64,000 nucleotides of DNA from Acinetobacter sichuanensis (GTDB lineage: Bacteria > Pseudomonadota > Gammaproteobacteria > Pseudomonadales > Moraxellaceae). The stretch is from positions 27,546 through 91,545 of the forward strand of contig NZ_PYIX02000014.1 in assembly GCF_003024515.2 (NCBI RefSeq), in the 5' to 3' direction. The notes beneath the pieces are model-generated. The model was not told the DNA's origin, did no database searches, and worked only from the letters and a program-made list of their open reading frames with translations. Of this stretch, positions 25,724 to 35,980 are shown in pieces. Position numbers and translations under genes: made by a program. Within the stretch, counting starts at the first letter, position 1; every line of letters begins with the position of its first letter.

Positions 25724-26512
25724 CTAATTAATATAAAAAAAGCTTTGGCCAAAAAGTCTATTTTGAAATTTTGGTAGGTTAATGGAATCGAATAGAAGGT
25801 CCGTCTCTTTAGTACACTTCTGATTAATTAGATAAATGATATTTTGAAGAAGTGCAATTAATTTAAATGGACTGTTGTATTCATTGAATATGGGTGCAGC
25901 AATGCAAAGAGTCTTTTTTCTATCGGTTGATAATGCCCATGGGTTCACCAGGGTAAAGCTCACCTTGGCATTATTATGTTCAATTGGTCGTGCATAAATA
26001 TCAAGAACATCGGATAAAGTAGATACCTTTAATTCTTTTGAAATGTCAGTAAGAATCTCACTGACTTGAAGCGCTGTTTTATCATGAATATCGCTTATAG
26101 TGATGCAAACACCACTATTACTATTCATTAAATTTGCATAAAGAACTTCAATAACCATGGACTCGTCTTTGGATAAATCCTTTAAATTGGCATTGACTAA
26201 ATCTATGATCCGATCTGATTTTTGTTCAAGTTTAATTTGAAGCAAAAGCGGTTCATTCTTTTTTGAAACAGGGAGTACTTTATAATCGCTAAGATTGTAA
26301 TTTAACCGCTTCATTTCAGTAATCAGTGTTTCTTTGGCATTATCAAAAAGCTTCTGATCTCTCTTGGTTAAACCAATAACAAAATTTGTAGACATGAGTA
26401 TATTCATGATCCACAAAGCAGTAGATAAGGATAAAACACTATCCTTAACAACTTCTGAATCTGAATCAGAAAACCCAGATATTTGCTTGATTTTGTCGGT
26501 TATCGAAATCAT
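25724..26512 (-). CDS. Unknown cytoplasmic protein
   Basis: 262 residues, mixed alpha/beta, no signal peptide, membrane segment or recognised family. AAGGG lies upstream of the ATG at 26512. The start overlaps the end of the preceding gene by 47 bp in another frame, which is long for this window but is supported by the ribosome site; a later start cannot be excluded. It lies in an operon with its neighbours. Confidence 0.72.
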   Translation of the reverse strand: MISITDKIKQISGFSDSDSEVVKDSVLSLSTALWIMNILMSTNFVIGLTKRDQKLFDNAKETLITEMKRLNYNLSDYKVLPVSKKNEPLLLQIKLEQKSDRIIDLVNANLKDLSKDESMVIEVLYANLMNSNSGVCITISDIHDKTALQVSEILTDISKELKVSTLSDVLDIYARPIEHNNAKVSFTLVNPWALSTDRKKTLCIAAPIFNEYNSPFKLIALLQNIIYLINQKCTKETDLLFDSINLPKFQNRLFGQSFFYIN

Positions 26513-27038
26513 GTGAACCCTTGTTTAATTCGGCATTTTCATCTGAAACTTTGTCAAAAAGATTAGTTTGATTAAGTACGTCTTGGATATTTTTTTGTGG
26601 ATCATCACTGAGTAAACATTGGAATAGGGCGCTAATTAAAGTAGCAAGTGATGTTCCATAGTCATTGGTACACTTGATTAACTGGCCAGCATCTAAGCAA
26701 ATTGGTGTTTCATCATCATAAAGCAAGTGTAATTCTGGTGATTCAGCATAAACCAACTTTACATGAGTATCCGTGATGATTAACTCAACTTCTAAGTACT
26801 CATTATTTTCAACAAAATATTTAAAGCGCAACATCAATGCATCATCGCCACGTTCTATATATACAATTTGTCGATCGGTCGTATTGGTATGGCTGACGAA
26901 TCTATTCTCTTTTGTGATCTGATCAATGTAGTTCAAAAAGATGGTTTTGAGTGACGCACTTAAAATACCTTTGGCAGCGAGTTCACTTTTCAAGTAAGGC
27001 AGAAAGTTTTCAAGATTTTCATGCAATGGTTTTTGCAT
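26466..27038 (-). CDS. Unknown cytoplasmic protein, first gene of a three-gene operon
   Basis: 190 residues, with a central beta-rich part (D-R-Q-I-V-Y-I-E-R, L-M-L-R-F-K-Y) and an Asn/Asp-rich tail. No signal peptide or known family. GGAG is well placed before the ATG. Upstream are about 270 noncoding bases with a GTATATAC site and a stem-loop, likely the control region. It overlaps the next gene by 47 bp. Confidence 0.72.
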   Translation of the reverse strand: MQKPLHENLENFLPYLKSELAAKGILSASLKTIFLNYIDQITKENRFVSHTNTTDRQIVYIERGDDALMLRFKYFVENNEYLEVELIITDTHVKLVYAESPELHLLYDDETPICLDAGQLIKCTNDYGTSLATLISALFQCLLSDDPQKNIQDVLNQTNLFDKVSDENAELNKGSHDFDNRQNQANIWVF

Positions 27039-27213
27039 TCGATCATCTCCAATGGGATTAATAAAAGGGCATACACATCAAATGTACAGCGACTCAGTTA
27101 TGACTATTTCGTTACAACAGTTACTTAAAAGACTGCAGACTGTTTGACTTATAAAACTGATACTTTCGCCACACTTTTAATTCAGAAATATCTAACTTGT
27201 TTCTAAATCAATA

Positions 27214-27279
27214 TGGCTTTATTTGATTATAAAGCCACATTGAAAGTTTAAATATTTAAAAATTATTTTTAGTATATAC
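27214..27279. promoter_or_regulatory. Stem-loop and GTATATAC site upstream of the 26466-27038 gene
   Basis: TGGCTTTAT (27214-27222) and ATAAAGCCA (27229-27237) form a 9-bp stem with a 6-nt loop; there is no strong T-run on the minus strand, so terminator status is doubtful. GTATATAC lies at 27272-27279. Confidence 0.4.
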
Positions 27280-27310
27280 CTAAATCTAAGATTTAAAATG
27301 GATCTAACTT

Positions 27311-27742
27311 TTAACTGGCAAACTTTGTTGCTTTGGTTAAAAGGGTTAAGTCTTCATGGAATTGATTTTTTAAAAACCCATAGTTAAAAACGTAACTAAT
27401 AAAGGTGAAAAACTCTAATTGGTTCGGTATTTTGTCTTCAAGAATACTGACCTCTAATTGCAATGTTCCTGTTGCACGTTTCTTAGAATGAAACTTAAGA
27501 CCATCAAATGTTTGACCGTAATAAGTTGATATTTCCAAGAAAACTAAACGGAAAAAATAAGGGAAGATTTGAGAAACAACACGCTCAGGATCATCAATTT
27601 GAGTTAAACGTCTACCGTTGTGATATTTAAACTTAATACCATCAGCCATACTTTTTTCTACCAACAGGCGAATATAGGCATGACTACGAGTAATCATGCT
27701 TTTAAGTGGCGTTTTTGCTTCATGAATATTTTCGTATTGCAT
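27311..27742 (-). CDS. Unknown small protein downstream of giant protein 1
   Basis: 143 residues, basic N-terminal half and a hydrophobic C-terminal half (F-F-T-F-I-S-Y-V-F-N) that looks like buried helices rather than membrane. No family recognised. It begins 9 bp after the giant gene ends and so is probably cotranscribed with it, which suggests a helper or immunity-like partner; this is a guess from position. Ribosome site is a modest GAGAT. Confidence 0.7.
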   Translation of the reverse strand: MQYENIHEAKTPLKSMITRSHAYIRLLVEKSMADGIKFKYHNGRRLTQIDDPERVVSQIFPYFFRLVFLEISTYYGQTFDGLKFHSKKRATGTLQLEVSILEDKIPNQLEFFTFISYVFNYGFLKNQFHEDLTLLTKATKFAS

Positions 27743-27751
27743 TTAGTTATC

Positions 27752-30700
27752 TCACATCTCAAGTCTTAATTGGTCAGCTTCATTTTCTTTTTCAATCGAA
27801 ACTTCAGCAATAATTTTTTGGGTATTTTCGTTTTGCAGATCTTGATCAAATATTACACAAGTTTCGACTAATTGTTCAGTCAAGTTTCTGCAGATCTCAA
27901 ACTCTAAACCTTTAGGTTGTACGGTAGGGTAGCCGTCAATTAAAAATGAGTTTTTCATTTCATTTTCATTTGAAACTTTAGAGTACAAATAAGTCTCAAA
28001 ATAACGAGCAAACATTTCGGTACTGGTCGCGTAATACGGCGTTGCACGATTTTCAGCACTGTCGATATTTAAACAGTCCTTTTTATAACGCGATAGATTG
28101 TCACTAAAACGAATATCACCTACGTTAACTTCAACGTCTTGCGACTTATCAAAGAAGTTTTGCATTTGAGTATGAGGATTTTTAACTCCCTCAGGCATGT
28201 ACTTCTCTACCAGGTTATAGAACTTGTATTTAGATGACTCTATCAAGTATTCAGATAGGTTTTGCGATAGTGTTTTTAAATCCACATTCGCTGCGTTCGC
28301 AACACCTGTAATTTTTTCTTCCAAACCGGTTGTAGGTAAATGATGTTCTGGCTGGCGCATATCATTAAGTTTTTGCTGATAGCGCTCAAACGACTTAAAG
28401 CTTATAGCATTAATGTCAGTGTTAATTTTAGAGACAATGACATCCACCTTGTCTTGAACTGTACTGAAGAAAGATAGGTTTGTATCAGCTTTATATTCAC
28501 GCTCATACTTCTTCAAGTACTCTTCAATTTTCTCAAACTGACGGCGAATGAGATCTTCATAGTGCTTTTGGTGCCAGTCAAAGAAGCTGTTTAAGGTTTT
28601 GCGCGTAGAATTAGGATAATTCTCTTTATTCTTAATCACTTCATCATGCATTGAATCAGCAACAGTGTGGTACGCCTTGATTGCAGTCTCAGCATTCTCA
28701 TGAAGTACTTGACCGTAATTTTTCATTGGCTGAACTGGCTCATTCATCATCGCACGATGTACCTTTTCAAAAGCACGACCGGACTCAGTAACAGGGGAGT
28801 ATCCAGCATCCAACATATTTGATAAGAAGTGTCGTGCACCTGGTATCTCAAAATTAGGGATGTCTTCATAATAGTCCTGAAGTACAGAACGATTCATTTG
28901 AGCGTGATTTTTATATACTTCCGCTTTTTCCAACATTCCCAAGTGTGCATCTAGCGCATGGCCATACTCATGAGCCAAACTTCCAGATCCGCTATCACGA
29001 GTTAAGTTAACCACGTTCTTAGACAGTTCAAAATGCGCTGCAGATCCTTTAATTCCGCGTGAAGCCAAAGCAACACCCAAGTTCAATAAACCATTGTTTG
29101 ATTTAAAGCCCATGAGTTGTTTTAAGTCAGCCAATGAGTCATACACGGCATTAACCAACTGTTGAGCCACAGGACTAACTTTATTGCCTACTTCAACACC
29201 ACGGATAGAAAAGTCATCTTTAAGCTTGAATGAATCCACATCGGCACCTTGGCGATGATCAGGACCAGTACGAGAGTAATTTAACAATCCGTAAATACTT
29301 GATTGGACTTTTTCAGTCACAAAGCCATTTTCAAGTTTTTTCACTTCACTGGTAAATGACGGCAAACGTGGTGCTTTAGGTGTATTCACAGCTTCAGTCG
29401 TTGCTTCTATAACTGGTGCAACAGGATCTTTAACATAAATAGGTGCAGATTCAGCTTTAACTAAACCACTTTCAATCGCACTTTTCAGAACGTATGGTTC
29501 AAGCACAGTTGAATATAAGCCAGTACGTTGCATGTTGCTGATCGCATCGCTCACATCTTTAGTGACTTTCGACTTACCGTAAAAATCAAAGATCTTACCT
29601 GTTGATAGAATCTCACTGAGTTCTTTATCAATCGTTTTTTCGATGATTTTCTCAAGCTGAACACTGATACCGCCTGTATGTTCTGGCATAATGTAGTACT
29701 CATTCAAATTGCTAAGCAATTCGAAGTAGTTTTTGTAGTTGTTCTTGGTACCTTTACTATAAAGCCCGATATAGTCTTTACGTTGGCGATCAGTCATACC
29801 AAGACTTTCAGCAGATAAGCTTTTATTGTTTCTTACCGCATGAATCAACTCTTCTTGAGTATCTACCATCAAATTTCTGATGTTAGAAACAACAGCCACA
29901 TACGCACGTAATTCTGTCGCTCGTTGGCTATCAAGCATCAACGCATTTTTAGAGAATAACGGTTTAGTTGGGCAGTAGTCATACATTGCCTTTACGAATA
30001 TTTTGTCATCAATACCGAGTGGCGTATTGGTGTACCAAGCTTGGAATTCTTTATTTGCAACGATTTTTGCTTTTCGATAGTCCGTAGCTGTTTGATCGGC
30101 TGATGTCGCTGAAATATATTCCAATGAAATGTATTCACCGTAGCGATCTTTATGTGCACCGCCAAACTTGGCACCTACATCACCTAAGTACATAGCAGGG
30201 GAGTCACTTGGCTCTACCTTTACATCAACAGGCACATATTTGTCTTTTGGTACCAATTGATCGATAAACGTGAAGTCAGTAAACACACGGTTTTGAAGTT
30301 GTAAGACATCTTCAACTGAGCGCATACTTTTAACAGGAAAAACGCACAGAGACTTGTAATCACCGTGAATATCGGACTTATCACCAAAAAGTTTAACCGA
30401 TGCATATTCATTGTCGGTCGATGGCTTGATGGCCAAAAACAATTTGTGATTTTCAGTTTTGATATACGGCTTTATGTGTGCGGTTTGATCGTATAGAGCA
30501 CCAAGCGTATTCGTAATCAAAGTTTGGAAATGCAAACTTGCTAACTGTTTATTCTCAAAGTCAGTTTTGTGTTTAATCTGAATTTCAGGCAAGTTAGATA
30601 GTGCTAATTGCTCTAAAGTGGTACCGAAATTAACCTTAGATTCGATAGCATTTAAGATTTCGTGACTAAACTGGTCTACATCATCAAAACCAGTAATCAA

Positions 30701-33700
30701 TTGATACTGATAGTCATGAGACGGTATACGAAGAAGCACGGCAGTTAATTGAGGCTCATAGTCCGTATCAACCATAAACAATTGCGGTGTTTCATCTTGT
30801 TGAGATGATTTGTTTAGCAACTTGTATTGGTGAACTTTAGGGTTGGAACCTACAAAATGCTCAGCATAAGCCTGTTTAATCGTATCTTGTAATGCTTTGA
30901 CATGCTCAAGCATGACGGCATTGACTTCATTTAAAGCGGTTAAGGTTTTATATTTTTCTGCAAACGCCTCATTCACGGCGATCTGCTCTAACATAAATCT
31001 AGGCTGAATATCCTCAAGTTCTGGATTACCTACACGGTTTAATACAACACTAAATTTGAGCTTATTAATGAACGGATCAGGTTCACCATTGATACCATTG
31101 CTAAAAAGTTCTTTAAGATCACTTTTCTGAAGTTTAGAGTTCACCAAATCAAACGGATGAACTTCTTCAAATGCCTGAACATCAAAAACTTTGGTTAAGT
31201 TTTTAGGCATGATTGCTGTCTGGCCATCTACATGAGCGATAACATAGGTGTACGCTGGAGAGATGTTGCTCAGAAGCTCAGTGACTTCATTCGGTTTTTT
31301 ATCGTAGCTAAGATCCTCAAACTTTTCGTATGTTGCAGAATTAAGATTGCTGATGAAATCTAATTTAGAGTTGAAATTAGATGGATGATCAGAAATGTAC
31401 TGGAACATCTTGTTTGGTAAAGACGTAAACACTTTATTGATTAAAGTTTGCTGACTATCTTTAGCTTTGAAGAAGTTGAGATCTGACTCGTAATATTTTT
31501 CAAAAGTGAACTTAGCTGGAGGCATAAACGTCATGCTGTTGCGTGAAGTCGATAACTTAAACAAAGCATTCGCAGACGTTTTAACCGCATCTCTATCATT
31601 AAAGCCAGTAGCCTTATGTATATTGGCATCTAGGGAAACTGAATGCCCAATAAACGGCGCATTTTTGTCTTTATGATTGTAGAGGCGTATATACTGAAGA
31701 TCATTCTTTTGAAACACAGTTATAAACAAATCATGATCAGGGATCTTGATTGCGCCGTGGTGATCTTCATAGTGCTTTACAGCATTTTCTAGCTGAGTGT
31801 TAAAGTATTCAGATTCACTATTGAACTGTACGTTCTCTTCTTCAGCTGTTAGAGAAAAATATTTAACGTTATTCTGAAAAGCTACATTAGGTTTGAGAAG
31901 ATCCTTAATCACCTCAAATTCTTTTTGTACTTCAACATCAAATTTGCCAAAAACTGTACGCTGATTAATATCAATCAGGTTCAGATAGTTGAATAGCTGA
32001 ATGTTGTTGTAGTTGTGGTTCGGTAGGGCAGTTTTGTTTAACTGGAGCTTACCATCTTCTAACTGCATGCTTTGGACTTGCTTCAAGTCATCTGCAGTCA
32101 GCTCTACACCAAAGACTTTCTTAGTTTCTTGTTTGAGCTCTTTATCTTCACCAGCAATCACTAAGGCAGCTAGTTTTTGTGCCTTGTCATAATCGCCATC
32201 TTCTAGATATAGGGTTTTTTCAACAAAATACTTGGCAATGTTCGCATACGCTTGATTTGTTGCTTTGTAGCCATCGGTAGACAATGAAAAATGTTTGTTT
32301 TCATCAAATTCATTTGATTTAACGGTTTTAACTTTTAAATCGTCAATGTCACCCGTTGGTTTAATCTGAACATAGATTTCATCTGCAGCGAGATCCATGT
32401 TCGAGACAAATAAGGTCGAATTTTTAGAATAAAACTGACGTTCGATACTCGACAACAGATCCTTTGCATCTTTACGGTCTTCTTCCATGTCAGACTGCAT
32501 ATCTTCAGCAATCGACTTGATGTTTTCGCCACGGTCATCCTTTGTGATAAATGACCAGTCTTGTTGCGGATATTTGGCTGTTAATGCCTTTTGGAAGCTT
32601 TGAACTTCAACAAAGCGATTGAACTGACGGTCCAGACTAAACCCATCTGTATGTGATGAAGTTTTAGCAAGAATATCCTCAGGAACAGAATCAGATTTAG
32701 TCTTACGATTGAAGTTTTCACTTGCATTTGGCACCAATAAATTACGGAATAAAATCTCATTTACACCGTTCTTTAAGAATGACGCACTTTTAGTTTGTGA
32801 TAGAGATTGTTTTAAAAATGCTTCATCAAAGTTTGATTCATCAAGAAGCCGAGTAAACTCTTCAAAATACGCTGAAGCTAATTTATCGTTATTAGCAAGA
32901 TCAGCCGTGCACAGATCGCTTAACTCTAAACGCTGTACATCTTGCTCTAGCTCTAAAGGCGCAGAAAAATCACCAGCAACAAAATCATTGATATTTTGCT
33001 CAACATAATTGTTCGTGCGTGACATCAACATATCAACTGCAGTTTCATTATTCACAAATTCCTGAAGCTCAGGCGTGTTAATTGAAACCAATTGATTGTC
33101 GAATTGCTTAGATAGTAATTTGAACAGATCCGCTTTATGTTGATTGCTTTCTACTTCAGATTCAAAACCTACAAATTTGCCGTTTTCATCTTTAGCGTAG
33201 TAGAAGCTGTTTTTATTAAACAAAAAGGTATTTGTTGCAGACGTAATGCCAGATACCAAAGTTTCACTTTGCCATAAGACTTTTTTAACTTCATTGTACT
33301 GTTTTGAGATCTCAACATTGTGTGTGTCGATTTCGTCAGAGATCGCTTGAATATCATCTACGCTGAAGTTTTTTGTTTGTGTAGCTGAGCGCACGACATC
33401 TTGAATTTCAGCATATTTCTGATTTAGATAATCACTATATTGCTTCTCAATTTGTTGAGCTTGTTCAGTAGCCTTAGGAATGACATAGACATCCAAGATC
33501 TGTCTAATTTCAAGCATAGACGGCGCGAAATCACGCACCTTGTCATTGCCTCTTGCATCCAATAATTCTTCAGGAAACTTTAAGAGCTCTTTAAGTACGG
33601 CAACATCATCAATTTCTGGAGTAGGGAGGTCATTTGCAATGTTGAGTAGATCAGACTCAGTAATAGATGCCTTCTCAGTTGCCTCAAAATTAACATCAAG

Positions 33701-34972
33701 ATCATTCAAGATCTCGTTAACATTTGATTCATTGAGTTGTTCTTCTAGTTTACGCTGTTTGATTTCAGCAGATTGGTGATCATAGAGCGCATTAAACTTA
33801 GGAACGATGTTTACAGAGAATTCAGAGAACTCTTGGCTCAGATCGGCAAAGAAAACTTTACCTGTTGGCATCTGGCGTACCATTTGTTGTAAGACATCAT
33901 GGCGAAGCATGGCAGCGTCATACACCATCTTATCTACAAGGCGTGTTTCAATACCTTGTTTAGACGCCATCCATGTGCCGTGTTCATCTTTATAAAAAGC
34001 TGGAATACCTTGTTTAGCGGATTCTAATAGCTTTGGATACGGCAATTGCTGTTGATTAAACACACGGTCTATCACAACAAGATCAGAAGCTAATTTTTGT
34101 ACATAAGCATCAACATCTTTAAAGCTCATGTTAAACATTCTGTTGCCACGGCCATGCTCAATCAGCTGATTAAAAGTGGACTCGTATTCATGAGCAAAAT
34201 GCACCAGGTTAATATTGTCATTTAACCCCAATGCTTCATACGGATCATGAGCAAAGATTTCAGGAATATGGCGCAAGTCATCAATAATCAGTAACGAACC
34301 ATCTTTTTCGTAATTGACGGGTACTGCAAATGGAGACAACTTAATTTTGGCTAGATTATCTAGACTTTCGCCACTGGCCATCGCCGATTCTTCATCTAGA
34401 TAGACTTTAGAGAAGATATTTTCATAGCCATAATCTTGAAGACGATTAAAAGGAATTTTTGAAGACTGAAATTGAGCCAAGTAGGATTTGTTCGATTCCT
34501 GAAGACTGGTTTTCAGCGTATCAAGGATATTAGATCCATTGTTTAGCTTACTGACATACACTTCAGGGAAAGCGGAAAGGCGTTCGGTCGCTGATGCGAA
34601 GTAACTTTTCCAGTTCGGAATGTTCTTCTTAAACGGTAGATTGGTGAGATAAATATCTTCTTGCTTAGTCGGTACTTTCATATCGTTGGTAAACGCTGGA
34701 AAGACCTTCTGAAGATCGTTTAGATCGATACCAGACTTTGCCGGGTTCTTATAGTAGTACGCATGAATACCATCATCATTTTGCACTTCATAAAAATGGG
34801 CATCCATTAACACTTGTTCAAATTGCTTAGAACTGTTTTGTTCAATAGATTTTTTGAATTGCTCAAATTCATTAACAACAAGCATCGCCGTTTTTGGGCG
34901 AAAATTGTTGGCTGGCGATACTACAAGACGCGCACCAAGACCAGTTAAATTAGGCCATTTAACTTCATTCAC
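27752..34972 (-). CDS. Giant polyvalent-type protein 1 with LPD1-like zinc-metallopeptidase domain
   Basis: About 2,406 residues from a GTG at 34972 that has AGGAG eight bases upstream; a longer frame from an ATG at 35002 (2,416 residues, numbering used here) has a weaker site. The N-terminus has V-K-W-P-N-L-T-G-L-G, a motif shared with the other two giants in this window, then L-Q-D-Y-G-Y near 190. Most of the chain is helical. Near residue 1605 is D-V-G-A-K-F-G-G-A-H-K-D-R-Y-G. Near 1990-2016 comes S-R-G, A-A-H-F, V-N-L-T and the zinc motif H2011-E-Y-G-H2015, and later E-M-F-A-R-Y-F-E-T-Y-L, which may give the third ligand. This matches LPD1 of large polyvalent proteins. Possible role: protein delivered with DNA to protect it; substrate unknown. 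Confidence 0.82.
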   Translation of the reverse strand: MNEVKWPNLTGLGARLVVSPANNFRPKTAMLVVNEFEQFKKSIEQNSSKQFEQVLMDAHFYEVQNDDGIHAYYYKNPAKSGIDLNDLQKVFPAFTNDMKVPTKQEDIYLTNLPFKKNIPNWKSYFASATERLSAFPEVYVSKLNNGSNILDTLKTSLQESNKSYLAQFQSSKIPFNRLQDYGYENIFSKVYLDEESAMASGESLDNLAKIKLSPFAVPVNYEKDGSLLIIDDLRHIPEIFAHDPYEALGLNDNINLVHFAHEYESTFNQLIEHGRGNRMFNMSFKDVDAYVQKLASDLVVIDRVFNQQQLPYPKLLESAKQGIPAFYKDEHGTWMASKQGIETRLVDKMVYDAAMLRHDVLQQMVRQMPTGKVFFADLSQEFSEFSVNIVPKFNALYDHQSAEIKQRKLEEQLNESNVNEILNDLDVNFEATEKASITESDLLNIANDLPTPEIDDVAVLKELLKFPEELLDARGNDKVRDFAPSMLEIRQILDVYVIPKATEQAQQIEKQYSDYLNQKYAEIQDVVRSATQTKNFSVDDIQAISDEIDTHNVEISKQYNEVKKVLWQSETLVSGITSATNTFLFNKNSFYYAKDENGKFVGFESEVESNQHKADLFKLLSKQFDNQLVSINTPELQEFVNNETAVDMLMSRTNNYVEQNINDFVAGDFSAPLELEQDVQRLELSDLCTADLANNDKLASAYFEEFTRLLDESNFDEAFLKQSLSQTKSASFLKNGVNEILFRNLLVPNASENFNRKTKSDSVPEDILAKTSSHTDGFSLDRQFNRFVEVQSFQKALTAKYPQQDWSFITKDDRGENIKSIAEDMQSDMEEDRKDAKDLLSSIERQFYSKNSTLFVSNMDLAADEIYVQIKPTGDIDDLKVKTVKSNEFDENKHFSLSTDGYKATNQAYANIAKYFVEKTLYLEDGDYDKAQKLAALVIAGEDKELKQETKKVFGVELTADDLKQVQSMQLEDGKLQLNKTALPNHNYNNIQLFNYLNLIDINQRTVFGKFDVEVQKEFEVIKDLLKPNVAFQNNVKYFSLTAEEENVQFNSESEYFNTQLENAVKHYEDHHGAIKIPDHDLFITVFQKNDLQYIRLYNHKDKNAPFIGHSVSLDANIHKATGFNDRDAVKTSANALFKLSTSRNSMTFMPPAKFTFEKYYESDLNFFKAKDSQQTLINKVFTSLPNKMFQYISDHPSNFNSKLDFISNLNSATYEKFEDLSYDKKPNEVTELLSNISPAYTYVIAHVDGQTAIMPKNLTKVFDVQAFEEVHPFDLVNSKLQKSDLKELFSNGINGEPDPFINKLKFSVVLNRVGNPELEDIQPRFMLEQIAVNEAFAEKYKTLTALNEVNAVMLEHVKALQDTIKQAYAEHFVGSNPKVHQYKLLNKSSQQDETPQLFMVDTDYEPQLTAVLLRIPSHDYQYQLITGFDDVDQFSHEILNAIESKVNFGTTLEQLALSNLPEIQIKHKTDFENKQLASLHFQTLITNTLGALYDQTAHIKPYIKTENHKLFLAIKPSTDNEYASVKLFGDKSDIHGDYKSLCVFPVKSMRSVEDVLQLQNRVFTDFTFIDQLVPKDKYVPVDVKVEPSDSPAMYLGDVGAKFGGAHKDRYGEYISLEYISATSADQTATDYRKAKIVANKEFQAWYTNTPLGIDDKIFVKAMYDYCPTKPLFSKNALMLDSQRATELRAYVAVVSNIRNLMVDTQEELIHAVRNNKSLSAESLGMTDRQRKDYIGLYSKGTKNNYKNYFELLSNLNEYYIMPEHTGGISVQLEKIIEKTIDKELSEILSTGKIFDFYGKSKVTKDVSDAISNMQRTGLYSTVLEPYVLKSAIESGLVKAESAPIYVKDPVAPVIEATTEAVNTPKAPRLPSFTSEVKKLENGFVTEKVQSSIYGLLNYSRTGPDHRQGADVDSFKLKDDFSIRGVEVGNKVSPVAQQLVNAVYDSLADLKQLMGFKSNNGLLNLGVALASRGIKGSAAHFELSKNVVNLTRDSGSGSLAHEYGHALDAHLGMLEKAEVYKNHAQMNRSVLQDYYEDIPNFEIPGARHFLSNMLDAGYSPVTESGRAFEKVHRAMMNEPVQPMKNYGQVLHENAETAIKAYHTVADSMHDEVIKNKENYPNSTRKTLNSFFDWHQKHYEDLIRRQFEKIEEYLKKYEREYKADTNLSFFSTVQDKVDVIVSKINTDINAISFKSFERYQQKLNDMRQPEHHLPTTGLEEKITGVANAANVDLKTLSQNLSEYLIESSKYKFYNLVEKYMPEGVKNPHTQMQNFFDKSQDVEVNVGDIRFSDNLSRYKKDCLNIDSAENRATPYYATSTEMFARYFETYLYSKVSNENEMKNSFLIDGYPTVQPKGLEFEICRNLTEQLVETCVIFDQDLQNENTQKIIAEVSIEKENEADQLRLEM

Positions 34973-35103
34973 TTTATAGTCTCCTACTTGGTCACATAGC
35001 ATGATCCAAGACTTTAAAACGACTCTTACGAGTACTTATATGTGCTTATATTAAACTAAAAAATTAACTTTGAGGGAGGGTTTAGGCGTTATTCTTTAAA
35101 ATA

Positions 35104-35111
35104 GTATATAC
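35104..35111. promoter_or_regulatory. GTATATAC-family site upstream of giant protein 1
   Basis: GTATATAC within GGTATATACTA (minus strand), about 130 bp upstream of the GTG start. A GAGGGAGGGTTT element (plus strand) lies between the site and the gene. Confidence 0.5.
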
Positions 35112-35194
35112 CGAGTAAATAGCACTGTTTAAATACCTATCATTTTTAATAAAACCATCTAAAACCGTGCACTATTCTTTCTTTTTTTATAAAT

Positions 35195-35219
35195 AAAAAT
35201 GCCACCGTATAGGTGACAT
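35195..35219 (-). terminator. Minus-strand terminator after the 219-residue gene
   Basis: On the minus strand ATGTCACC and GGTGGCAT pair with one mismatch around a 5-nt loop, followed by TTTTTATTT. It lies just past the stop of the gene at 35238. Confidence 0.75.
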
Positions 35220-35237
35220 CTTGCTTAAAGCTGATGG

Positions 35238-35897
35238 TTACATTTTAACAAATTCGTTTTTAGCGAGTTCGTCTGGTTGGGTGCCATCTTCTACACCTAC
35301 AATAATTCCAGTACCACGAATAAAGTAGCCACTATTATTCGGATATTGGACCAAGGTAACATTATGCTCAAGGTTACTTTCTAAAAAGGTAGTGCCGTAT
35401 CCCCAAAACTTATTTAAGCCTTGCCATGGAGCATCCTTAATATAATTGTTTTGGGCATATTGAATGGTGTATTGACCAATTGGAAGAGATATATTGACAG
35501 TTTGCTTTTTGGGTACCTGAACAACGGCTCGTAACCTTTTAGTGGCCTTATCTCGAATGATAAACACAGTATCAACATTTTGAGATTCCATTGAAACAGG
35601 ACCAAAATGTTGTGTGTTTTCCATACTGGAAACATTAATCACTTCTTTTTTAAATGGCATGGCTGCACTATTGGCTACCATTTTTTGATGTTCAGCATAG
35701 TCTTTTGCCATTTGTAGACCGTTTTCAGGTTCATTCGGTTGGCCTGGATTGGCTGACTCTACTGATTGAGCTTGTTTCGATATTGCCCGTGTAGCACTTT
35801 GAGCAAAGAGATCGACCAATCCGAAATGATTAGCCACAGATATAATTGCAACTGCTAGACCAAAACCAGCAAATTGCTTTGGAATTGCTATTGCCAT
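35238..35897 (-). CDS. Unknown membrane-anchored protein between the two giant genes
   Basis: 219 residues from the ATG at 35897, which has an AGGGGG site seven bases upstream; the frame could open six codons earlier. A hydrophobic stretch near 8-25 is a signal anchor. The outer part contains V-F-I-I-R-D-K-A-T-K and a beta-rich module with L-P-I-G-Q-Y-T-I-Q-Y-A, then A-P-W-Q-G and F-W-G-Y-G-T-T-F, a layout I associate with small secreted proteins of unknown function in mobile elements. It lies between two giant genes, with a terminator on each side, so it may be expressed on its own or by read-through. Function unknown. Confidence 0.75.
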   Translation of the reverse strand: MAIAIPKQFAGFGLAVAIISVANHFGLVDLFAQSATRAISKQAQSVESANPGQPNEPENGLQMAKDYAEHQKMVANSAAMPFKKEVINVSSMENTQHFGPVSMESQNVDTVFIIRDKATKRLRAVVQVPKKQTVNISLPIGQYTIQYAQNNYIKDAPWQGLNKFWGYGTTFLESNLEHNVTLVQYPNNSGYFIRGTGIIVGVEDGTQPDELAKNEFVKM

Positions 35898-35930
35898 AGC
35901 GCCCCCTGATTCCATTTATAAGATTTAAAT

Positions 35931-35963
35931 AAAAAAAAGATGCCACCCACAGGGGATAGCATC
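35931..35963 (-). terminator. Minus-strand terminator after giant protein 2
   Basis: On the minus strand GATGCTATCC pairs imperfectly with GGTGGCATC, followed by eight T residues. It is just downstream of the stop of the 2,428-residue gene. Confidence 0.75.
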
Positions 35964-35980
35964 CAAGATCTCAAAATTGC

